Assembly (NCBI GenBank): GCA_016296785.1
Contig: JAEDHX010000029.1
Location: 1 to 22,131, forward strand
Origin: Coprococcus sp.
GTDB lineage: Bacteria; Bacillota; Clostridia; Lachnospirales; Lachnospiraceae
Reading direction: 5' to 3'
Length of the DNA: 22,131 bases
This document shows, one piece after another, positions 16,415-22,131 of the stretch. Made by a program: the position numbers and the translations under genes. Below the pieces are notes generated by a model. That model was not told the origin of the DNA. It searched no databases and saw nothing but the letters and a program-made list of their open reading frames with translations. How positions within the stretch are numbered: position 1 is the first letter of the stretch; every line of letters begins with the position of its first letter.

Positions 16415-17833
16415 ATGGAAAGCTTTACAAAAATTTTAGGAAAAATTGATGACTTTGTATGGGGAGTTCCTTTGATAGTGCTTATCTTATTAGTAGGTAT
16501 TTTCCTTACAATCAGATTAAAGGGACTTCAGATTAGCAAGCTTCCTAAGGCACTTAAGTACATGGTTAAGAACGAGGATGGCGGTGTCGGAGAAGTAACC
16601 TCATTTGGAGCATTGTGTACAGCTCTTTCAGCAACAATTGGTACAGGTAATATCGTTGGTGTTGCAACAGCTATTTGCGCCGGTGGAGCAGGTGCTTTGT
16701 TCTGGATGTGGATTGCAGCGCTCTTTGGAATGGCAACAAAGTATGCAGAGGGTGTTCTTGCAGTAAAATATCGTGTTATTGATAAAGATAATCATTCACT
16801 TGGCGGACCTTTCTACTATATCGAAAATGGTATGGGTTCTAAGTGGAAATGGCTTGCTGTATTATTTGCAATATTTGGAATTGGAGCAGGTATCCTTGGT
16901 ATCGGTACTATTACACAGGTAAATGGTATTACAAGTGCTGTTAACAATTTCTTTGATGCTGATAACAGCTGGACAGTTAACATCTTTGGTAGAGATTACA
17001 GCTGGACAGTAGTAATAGGAGCAATTGTTGTTACAGCATTTGTAGCTTTAGTTGTTATCGGTGGTATTAAGCGTATTTCACAGGTTTCACAGGTTATAGT
17101 TCCATTTATGGCTATTATCTACGTTATATTCTGTATAATTCTTCTTGTATTAAATGCTAAGCATATTCCTGCAGCATTTAAGGAGATTTTTGAGAGCGCA
17201 TTTGGCCTTCGTGCAGCAGCAGGTGGCGCGCTTGGTACAATTATAATTGCAATGCAGAAGGGTATTGCAAGAGGTATCTTCTCAAATGAGGCCGGTCTTG
17301 GTAGTGCTCCTATTGCAGCTGCAGCAGCACAGACAAATGAGCCGGTACGTCAGGGCCTTGTATCAATGACTGGTACATTTATCGATACAATCGTTATCTG
17401 TACAATGACAGGTCTTTCAATTGTAATTACAGGTGCTCACAAGGTTGAAGGACTTGAGGGTGTAGGTGTTACAACACGTGCATTTGTAGACGGTCTTCCA
17501 TTTGGCAGCAATGTATGCTCATTCATCCTTATGGTTTGTCTTGTATTCTTCGCATTCACAACAATTCTTGGATGGGATTACTACTCAGAGAGATGTCTTG
17601 AGTACCTTGCTAAAGGCAAAAAGAAAGTGGTATTAGTTTATCGTTGGTTATACATACTTGCAGTATTCATCGGACCATTCCTTACAGTTGCAGCTGTTTG
17701 GACTATTGCCGATATCTTTAACGCACTTATGGCGTTACCGAACCTTATAGCCCTCCTCGCACTTAGCGGCGTCGTAGCAAAAGAAACCAAGAGCTACTTT
17801 GCCCGCCTCAAGGACGGCAACATCAAAGAATAA
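16415..17833 (+). CDS. Sodium:alanine/glycine symporter, AGCS family
   Basis: A 472-aa membrane protein with about 11 helices. It shows the AGCS signatures: ALSATIGTGNIVGVATA (near 68-84), GGPFYYIENGMG, and NEAGLGSAPIAAAAAQT, which holds the conserved substrate and sodium site region of this family. It takes up alanine and/or glycine with Na+. The glycine riboswitch upstream argues that glycine is a relevant substrate or signal. It forms a single-gene unit inserted between fabG and fabF. The last 30 or so codons turn strongly to C-ending codons (GCC, CTC, GTC, CGC, AAC), unlike the T-ending usage of the bulk of the gene, and the stop lies 7 bp before foldback element B. Confidence 0.93.
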   Translation: MESFTKILGKIDDFVWGVPLIVLILLVGIFLTIRLKGLQISKLPKALKYMVKNEDGGVGEVTSFGALCTALSATIGTGNIVGVATAICAGGAGALFWMWIAALFGMATKYAEGVLAVKYRVIDKDNHSLGGPFYYIENGMGSKWKWLAVLFAIFGIGAGILGIGTITQVNGITSAVNNFFDADNSWTVNIFGRDYSWTVVIGAIVVTAFVALVVIGGIKRISQVSQVIVPFMAIIYVIFCIILLVLNAKHIPAAFKEIFESAFGLRAAAGGALGTIIIAMQKGIARGIFSNEAGLGSAPIAAAAAQTNEPVRQGLVSMTGTFIDTIVICTMTGLSIVITGAHKVEGLEGVGVTTRAFVDGLPFGSNVCSFILMVCLVFFAFTTILGWDYYSERCLEYLAKGKKKVVLVYRWLYILAVFIGPFLTVAAVWTIADIFNALMALPNLIALLALSGVVAKETKSYFARLKDGNIKE

Positions 17834-17840
17834 ACACACT

Positions 17841-18250
17841 CGCCACGGGGACAGGTCCCGTGGCTAATTTTTTGCCCGCCCCATCAGCTTGGCACTAAAT
17901 TCCTGTCCTTGGTCATATATTCCCTTGCCTTCATGATGTCATATGTGCTCCTGTGTACGCCGTTAAAAGATTTGGTAATATCTATTATCATGTTGCTTGA
18001 AATGTCTATTATCACTCTGCGTTATAAACTCGTGCCAATTGGCAATAGCCAATCGTCACTCAAACACATAACGCAGAGCGAATCATATTCAAGCAACATG
18101 ATAATGATATTGCACAAATCTTTTAAATGTTGTACACAAGGAGCACACATGACATCATGAACACAAGGGAATATATGACCAAGGTATGTAGACTATGGTG
18201 CCAAGCTGAGGTGCGTTATTTACTTGGCCACGGGACCTGTCCCCGTGGCG
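17841..18250. repeat. Foldback element B: 410-bp single long imperfect inverted repeat with GGGGACAGGTCCC ends
   Basis: Two arms of exactly 203 nt (17841-18043 and 18048-18250) face each other around a 4-nt AATA loop. Long matched blocks are visible on both sides, for example GTCATATATTCCCTTG, TCATGATGTCAT, TATCATGTTGCTTGAA and CTCTGCGTTAT, each present inverted in the other arm; I judge the arms about 75-85% identical. Both ends carry the palindrome seen in foldback A (17847-17859 and 18232-18244), here with full arms GCCACGGG(G)AC and GTCCCGTGGC. A GTGGCTAATTTTTTG block next to the left palindrome is shared with element A. Small open frames inside (around 17909-18160 and 18127-18351) have no recognisable product and no good ribosome binding site. 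This fills the whole gap between the symporter and the fabF promoter. I read it as a non-autonomous mobile or structural element. Confidence 0.88.
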
Positions 18251-18254
18251 AATG

Positions 18255-18269
18255 TAGTATTGAATACTA
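18255..18269. promoter_or_regulatory. Perfect palindrome ahead of the fabF promoter, possible operator
   Basis: TAGTAT-TGA-ATACTA is a perfect 6-bp inverted repeat with a 3-bp centre, 5 bp after foldback B and 7 bp before the fabF -35 box. Its size and place fit a repressor site. Its TAGTA...TACTA halves recall FapR-type sites in outline only. It may equally belong to the foldback's flank. Confidence 0.35.
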
Positions 18270-18276
18270 TTTGTTC

Positions 18277-18305
18277 TTGTTATATAGAATACATTATGGT
18301 ATACT
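18277..18305 (+). promoter_or_regulatory. Promoter of fabF
   Basis: TTGTTA (18277-18282), a 17-bp spacer and TATACT (18300-18305) form a good housekeeping promoter. It gives fabF independent transcription downstream of the foldback element and leaves a leader of about 70 nt, which is AT-rich and shows no strong structure. Confidence 0.6.
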
Positions 18306-18379
18306 AGACAAGGTATTGGCTATATGTATAAAAAAAACAGATTACAGATAAGAATAAATACACATAAGTGAGGTTTGAG

Positions 18380-19615
18380 ATGAAAAGAGTAGTTGTAACA
18401 GGAATGGGTGCAGTTACACCTATTGGTAATAATGTTAATGAGTTTTGGGAGAATATCAAGAAGAATACCGTTGGTATAGGCGAAATTACTAAGTTTGATG
18501 TGTCAGATTACAAATGCAAATTAGCTGCCGAGGTTAAGAATTTTGATCCTAAGGATTATATGGATCCTAAGATGGCTAGAAGAATGGAGCCATTCTGTCA
18601 GTATGCCATAGCAGCTGCCGGCGAGGCAATTAAGGATGCCGGACTTGACCTTGAGAAGGAAGACAGAACAAGAATTGGTACCTGTATCGGTAATGGTCTT
18701 GGTGGTGTTGCAACTATTGAGAAGGAGCATAAGAAGGTTGTTGAGGGTAAGGCAAATAGAGTTAGCGTTATGATGGTGCCTATGATGATTTCAAACATGG
18801 CATCAGGAAATGTTGCCATTTGCTATGGCCTTGAAGGAAAGTGTACTGATATTGTAACAGCTTGCGCTACAGGAACTAATTCAATTGGTGAGGCATACAG
18901 ATATATTCAGTGCGGAGAGGCTGACGTAATGGTAGCCGGTGGTGCTGAGTCACCTATATGTGAAACAAATGTATCAGGCTTTATATCAATGACAGCACTT
19001 TCAAGTGCTGAAGATCCTGCTAAGGCATCTGTTCCATTTGATAAGGATAGATGTGGTTTTGTTATAGCTGAGGGCGCAGGTGTTGTTATTCTTGAGTCAT
19101 ATGAGCATGCAAAAGCGCGTGGTGCTAAGATACTTGCTGAGATAGTAGGTTATGGGTCAACCTGTGACGCATATCATATTACATCACCTAAGGAAGATGG
19201 AAGCGGCGCAGGACGTGCAATGAAGCTTGCTATAGAAGAGGCGGGAATTACACCAGCTGATATAGACTATGTAAATGCGCATGGAACAAGCACACATCAT
19301 AATGATTTGTTTGAGACAAGAGCTATTAAATATGCAATGGGAGAAGATGCATATAATGTAAATATTAATTCGACAAAATCTATGATTGGCCATTTATTTG
19401 GTGCTGCCGGTGCAGTTGAATTTATCACATGCGTTAAGTCGATTGAGGAAGGTTACATTCATCCTACAGTAGGTCTAAAGGAGACCGAGGGCGAGATGGA
19501 TTTAAACTACACAATGGGCGAGGGAGTATACAAGGATGTTAAATACGCCATAAGCAATTCACTTGGATTTGGCGGACATAATGCAAGTATTCTTGTTAAG
19601 AAGTTTGAAGAATAA
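18380..19615 (+). CDS. fabF: 3-oxoacyl-ACP synthase II (beta-ketoacyl-ACP synthase II)
   Basis: A 411-aa thiolase-fold enzyme from ATG 18380, giving MKRVVVTGMGAVTPIG, the standard FabF start with AGTGAGG upstream; the in-frame GTG at 18368 would add four unlikely residues. Catalytic residues are in place: Cys162 (TACATGTN), His301 (NAHGTST), Lys333 and His338 (STKSMIGH), and the glycine-rich C-terminal NSLGFGGHN. It elongates acyl-ACP with malonyl-ACP. It is normally next to fabD/fabG in this group of bacteria; here a symporter unit and a foldback element separate them. A terminator follows at once, so it appears monocistronic. Confidence 0.96.
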   Translation: MKRVVVTGMGAVTPIGNNVNEFWENIKKNTVGIGEITKFDVSDYKCKLAAEVKNFDPKDYMDPKMARRMEPFCQYAIAAAGEAIKDAGLDLEKEDRTRIGTCIGNGLGGVATIEKEHKKVVEGKANRVSVMMVPMMISNMASGNVAICYGLEGKCTDIVTACATGTNSIGEAYRYIQCGEADVMVAGGAESPICETNVSGFISMTALSSAEDPAKASVPFDKDRCGFVIAEGAGVVILESYEHAKARGAKILAEIVGYGSTCDAYHITSPKEDGSGAGRAMKLAIEEAGITPADIDYVNAHGTSTHHNDLFETRAIKYAMGEDAYNVNINSTKSMIGHLFGAAGAVEFITCVKSIEEGYIHPTVGLKETEGEMDLNYTMGEGVYKDVKYAISNSLGFGGHNASILVKKFEE

Positions 19616-19629
19616 AACAAATTAAATCA

Positions 19630-19675
19630 AATACCTACCGGAAGGCTTGAAGAAGACTGCCTGGTAGGTATTTTT
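19630..19675 (+). terminator. Intrinsic terminator of fabF
   Basis: AATACCTACCGG (19630-19641) pairs with CTGGTAGGTATT (19661-19672) through 12 positions, one a G-T wobble, and runs into TTTTT. It lies 14 bp after the fabF stop. The following 220 bp up to 19897 hold no convincing gene; only a 10-bp palindrome ATTCCGGAAT (19727-19736) and the ribosome binding site of the next gene are visible. Confidence 0.85.
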
Positions 19676-19897
19676 ATATATAGGAATGATTTGCTTCAGA
19701 AACGTAATGGAATTGTACACAAAAATATTCCGGAATTTATGGCTAGGGGAGAGCTTTTTGGATAGATACATGTGAAAACCGCATAAAATCAGGAATGCAA
19801 CCTGTAGTTTACATCTAGAACCTTGAAGGTGGTGGCCTTTCAGACATCGAATAGGTACCATTAATGCAAACAAATTGTTCAGATTGGAGGATGCACT

Positions 19898-20509
19898 ATG
19901 ACATTAGGCGATAAATTATCAAAACTACGAAAAGAAAACAATTACACACAGGAACAGCTTGCTGATATTCTTGGAGTGTCCAGACAGGCAATCAGCAAAT
20001 GGGAAAGTAACATTACATATCCGGAAACTGACAAGCTCATACGGATAAGCGAGCTATTTAACTGTTCACTGGATTATCTTTTAAAAGATACAGAAGAAAC
20101 AGACAACAAGAAGCAGACAAATGATGAAGTTTCATTTTTCAGAAAATGTCTGAAGGAAAGAAAAAGTAAAAAAACAGTATGGGGTATGCCAATGTGGCAT
20201 ATCGGCAAGAATGCAAGAGGCTTTATCGCTGTTGGCTTAAATGCACGCGGAGTGATTGCAGTTGGCCTAAAAGCAAAAGGAATTGTGTCGCTTGGAATGT
20301 TATCCATAGGAGTGTTATCATTTGGTTTATTTTCACTTGGCCTGCTTTCTATCGGTACATTTGCTCTAGGACTGTTGTCCGCAGGATGTTTTTCAATCGG
20401 CGTTTTTGCGACTGGAGCAATCAGTTTAGGAATTATATCACTTGGTGCAATTGCAATCGGCGATTTTTCTATAGGTGCTTTAGGAAAATATTTCAAAACC
20501 ACTAATTAA
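19898..20509 (+). CDS. XRE-family regulator with C-terminal pentad glycine-repeat domain
   Basis: A 203-aa protein. Residues 1-64 form a Cro/C1-type helix-turn-helix (YTQEQLADILGVSRQAISKWE; then a SLDYLL end typical of these regulators). Residues 65-100 are a charged linker. From Gly103 to Gly193 there is a glycine at exactly every fifth position, 19 in all, with consensus G-h-h-[AS]-h (h mostly Ile, Leu, Val, Phe); Ala or Ser stands three after each Gly in every repeat. The first few repeats are more polar (Asn, Arg, Lys), and the later ones very hydrophobic. This is a different register and composition from classical A(D/N)LXX pentapeptide repeats. It may form a solenoid, or pack in or on the membrane, and would give a DNA-binding protein with a membrane or polymeric sensor part. 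GGAGG precedes the ATG. Target and signal are unknown. Confidence 0.85.
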   Translation: MTLGDKLSKLRKENNYTQEQLADILGVSRQAISKWESNITYPETDKLIRISELFNCSLDYLLKDTEETDNKKQTNDEVSFFRKCLKERKSKKTVWGMPMWHIGKNARGFIAVGLNARGVIAVGLKAKGIVSLGMLSIGVLSFGLFSLGLLSIGTFALGLLSAGCFSIGVFATGAISLGIISLGAIAIGDFSIGALGKYFKTTN

Positions 20510-20601
20510 ACAAATAAAAATGGATAGAAAGCTATCAATAAATCAGAGTTTGATATGATGTAAAAATCGGAAGTTTATGAATTGTCTAGGAGATATGATT
20601 T

Positions 20602-21042
20602 ATGAAAAAAACACATTTAATAATTGTAAATATAGTTCTTTTACTGTGGTATTTTCTTTCAATGATAGGATTGAAGATTGGAGACAAATACTTGGTAACA
20701 GGTGCATTTGAGGAAGAATGGGTATTTATGCTTGTTCCGACAATTACATTTATTTTAATGTTGGTTACTAAAAATGTTGGAAGGAATATACATTTGATAT
20801 GGTTGACAGGGTGGTTTGTTACTCAGTTCTTAAGTCATGAATGGTATACTTTATTTGGAAGAGGATTTATGGGAGAAATGGACAAGAAGATTGCCTATTT
20901 TTCAGAATGCATTCAATTAATAAATGTGGATGGAAGATATGTTCCTGATGTATATCATATTGTATTACATATTTTGATAATTGTTGCATTTGTTGTGACC
21001 TTGCTTTATAGAGAAGAAAAAACATTAGTTGACGAAGTGTGA
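20602..21042 (+). CDS. Small membrane protein of unknown function
   Basis: A 146-aa protein that I do not recognise. It has an N-terminal helix (about 6-24), a second (about 40-56), a probable third (about 64-80) and a last one (about 118-136), with a short charged C-terminus (YREEKTLVDEV). A tryptophan- and histidine-rich stretch lies between helices three and four. TAGGAG stands at a good distance before ATG 20602. It sits 92 bp after the XRE gene on the same strand, so it might be controlled by or work with that regulator, but no promoter or operator settles this. Confidence 0.6.
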   Translation: MKKTHLIIVNIVLLLWYFLSMIGLKIGDKYLVTGAFEEEWVFMLVPTITFILMLVTKNVGRNIHLIWLTGWFVTQFLSHEWYTLFGRGFMGEMDKKIAYFSECIQLINVDGRYVPDVYHIVLHILIIVAFVVTLLYREEKTLVDEV

Positions 21043-21043
21043 A

Positions 21044-21072
21044 ACTTTCAGTCTTGTGGAGAGATTGAAAGT
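21044..21072. repeat. Short inverted repeat between two small genes
   Basis: ACTTTCAGTCT (21044-21054) and AGATTGAAAGT (21062-21072) pair at ten of eleven positions with a 7-nt loop. No T-run follows, so it is not a classical terminator. It may be a leader hairpin ahead of the 114-aa gene. Confidence 0.35.
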
Positions 21073-21108
21073 AACAGAAGATTTGAAGTTTGATGAGGAA
21101 AAACATAT

Positions 21109-21453
21109 ATGAGCGTTAAGAAAAAAGGGAGACGAAAAATAAGTGTTGGTGCCACAGAATATATTTGGTATGTGGAAATGGATTATGATAGTCCTTATCA
21201 TATTTTGCATATTGTGTCTGTGGATAAACATTTAATTTTAGCATGCCCTATAGATTCGGAAACACCATATATCATAAGTAAGGGTAAAGTATTTCAAAAT
21301 AAAAACACAAATGGAATTTGGAATAGATATTTATTACCATTTGATATTCCTGAGATTGTTACCCCATCATTTGTGGCAAAAGTAATAACTTGGGCAATAC
21401 AAGATATTAGTACGGAAAGTATTGTATGGAATGGTAATAGTATTCCTATTTAA
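21109..21453 (+). CDS. Small soluble protein of unknown function
   Basis: A 114-aa protein without membrane segments. A basic start (VKKKGRRK) leads into a beta-rich body (YIWYVEMDY, HILHIVSVDKHLILACPI), followed by a C-terminal part containing VTPSFVAKVITWAIQ, which looks like an amphipathic helix. I do not recognise a family with confidence. GAGGA lies at a good distance before the ATG. It is flanked by a small membrane protein and an acetyltransferase, an arrangement common in variable accessory regions; a role as a small immunity or stress protein would be a guess. Confidence 0.55.
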   Translation: MSVKKKGRRKISVGATEYIWYVEMDYDSPYHILHIVSVDKHLILACPIDSETPYIISKGKVFQNKNTNGIWNRYLLPFDIPEIVTPSFVAKVITWAIQDISTESIVWNGNSIPI

Positions 21454-21509
21454 ACATGCATAAATTTGAAGTTGTATAATTGATAAATTAGGAAAGTTGA
21501 GCAAACAAG

Positions 21510-21992
21510 ATGTTAAGATTAAGACCATATAATTCAAATGATGCAGAACAAATTATGTCTTGGAGTAAAGATGAGACGGCATTTTATAAGTGGACGGCAG
21601 GAGTTTTAGGAGATTATCCGCTTTCAAAGGAAACGTTTAGTGCAGTGACTAATCTTATGGCATTCACAGCTATAGATGACAATGAAATAATAGGTTTTTT
21701 TACTATGCGGAAACCAAAGGAATCTTTTGATGAATTACGATTTGGTTTTGTAGTTGTAGATTCCAAAAAACGTGGTAAAGGCTATGGTAAGAAGATGCTT
21801 CAGTTGGGACTTAAATATGCAAAGGAAATATATGGTGCAAAAAAGGTTTCGTTAGGTGTTTTTGAAAACAACGAGTCTGCGTATCATTGTTATAAAGCTG
21901 TAGGTTTTCAAGATATTGTTTTGGAAGAGACAGAAATGTATCATGTATTAGGTGAAGATTGGAAATGTTTAGAACTAGAGATTCAACTGTAA
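21510..21992 (+). CDS. GNAT-family N-acetyltransferase (RimJ/RimL-like)
   Basis: A 160-aa protein with the GNAT fold. The N-terminal LRLRPYNSNDAEQIMSW is typical of RimJ/RimL-type members. FGFVVVDSKKRGKGYGKKML holds the acetyl-CoA pyrophosphate loop (R-G-K-G-Y-G). NNESAYHCYKAVGF is the usual C-terminal motif, with a Tyr near the active site. It transfers acetyl from acetyl-CoA to an amine on a small molecule, peptide or protein; the acceptor is unknown. The ribosome binding site is weak (GGAAAG about 15 bases upstream), suggesting modest expression. It is complete and ends at the TAA at 21990-21992. Confidence 0.88.
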   Translation: MLRLRPYNSNDAEQIMSWSKDETAFYKWTAGVLGDYPLSKETFSAVTNLMAFTAIDDNEIIGFFTMRKPKESFDELRFGFVVVDSKKRGKGYGKKMLQLGLKYAKEIYGAKKVSLGVFENNESAYHCYKAVGFQDIVLEETEMYHVLGEDWKCLELEIQL

Positions 21993-22102
21993 ATCCCAAG
22001 TTGCTGAATAGGAAAACAAAAATTTTACTAACTGTATAAGCAAAGGAATATTCTGGGATTACATCTGCGATAGTTCTGTAATTGGACAAAAGAGAGCAAA
22101 AT

Positions 22103-22131
22103 ATGTCGGGACAAAAATATGCTTTGGAGAT
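22103..22131 (+). CDS. Possible start of another gene, cut by window end
   Basis: ATG 22103 with AAGAGAG seven bases upstream opens a frame (MSGQKYALE) that runs to the end of the window. Nine codons are too few to name a product. The 110 bp before it hold no other feature I can support. Confidence 0.3.

Noticed and set aside
17909..18351. Two overlapping small open frames (83 and 74 aa) within and after foldback B
   Set aside because: They run through the inverted repeat arms, cross the loop or its flank, show no family features and have no fitting ribosome binding sites.
19622..19873. 83-aa minus-strand open frame after fabF
   Set aside because: It overlaps the fabF terminator, has no ribosome binding site and no recognisable features.
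20074..20505. Long open frames on the other strand and in another frame over the pentad-repeat gene (142 and 108 aa)
   Set aside because: They are shadows made by the 15-bp coding periodicity of the glycine repeat; the XRE frame has the HTH domain and a ribosome binding site.

Overview
The window is an AT-rich, densely coded stretch of a low-GC Gram-positive anaerobe. I infer Clostridia, most likely Lachnospiraceae. The reasons are the AGGAGG-type ribosome binding sites, the clostridial-type separate fab genes, a glycine riboswitch ahead of an AGCS symporter, an MMPL exporter paired with a heptad-repeat lipoprotein, and FtsX/LolD-type ABC genes. This rests on gene content and style, not on a database match.

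Layout. (1) 1-5126: the 3' part of a GH13 cyclomaltodextrinase/neopullulanase-type amylase, a sensor histidine kinase with no response regulator beside it, and an 821-aa MalT-like STAND/LuxR regulator. (2) 5127-5354: a non-coding foldback of three 32-33 bp repeats, a central terminator-like hairpin and three inverted copies. (3) 5451-8848: a large FtsX-type permease and its ATPase, a BceAB/MacB-like ABC system. (4) 8849-14000: a TetR regulator divergent from an MMPL/RND exporter and a lipoprotein of X-X-X-Leu-X-X-Gly repeats; the intergenic region holds promoters and operator-like repeats. (5) 14034-19675: a fatty-acid synthesis region, acpP, fabD, fabG and fabF. It is interrupted by a glycine riboswitch, a sodium:alanine/glycine symporter and a second, 410-bp foldback element. 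(6) 19898-22131: an accessory tail with an XRE-type regulator whose C-terminal half has a glycine at exactly every fifth residue, two unrecognised small proteins, a GNAT acetyltransferase and possibly the start of one more gene.

How the parts work together. FabD loads malonyl groups onto AcpP, FabF condenses and FabG reduces. FabH, FabK/FabI, FabZ and acetyl-CoA carboxylase are not in the window. The symporter between fabG and fabF is a separate glycine-controlled unit with its own promoter, aptamer and terminator, so fabF has needed its own promoter, and one is visible downstream of the second foldback. TetR, MMPL exporter and lipoprotein form a self-contained envelope export module.

Most unusual signals. 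The two foldbacks share the same terminal palindrome (GGGGACAGGTCCC core, eight copies in all), and each sits 0-7 bp after a stop codon. The last 90-170 bp of the genes ending there shift toward C-ending codons. The XRE protein's strict pentad glycine array is the other outstanding feature. All counts were made by eye from the sequence.
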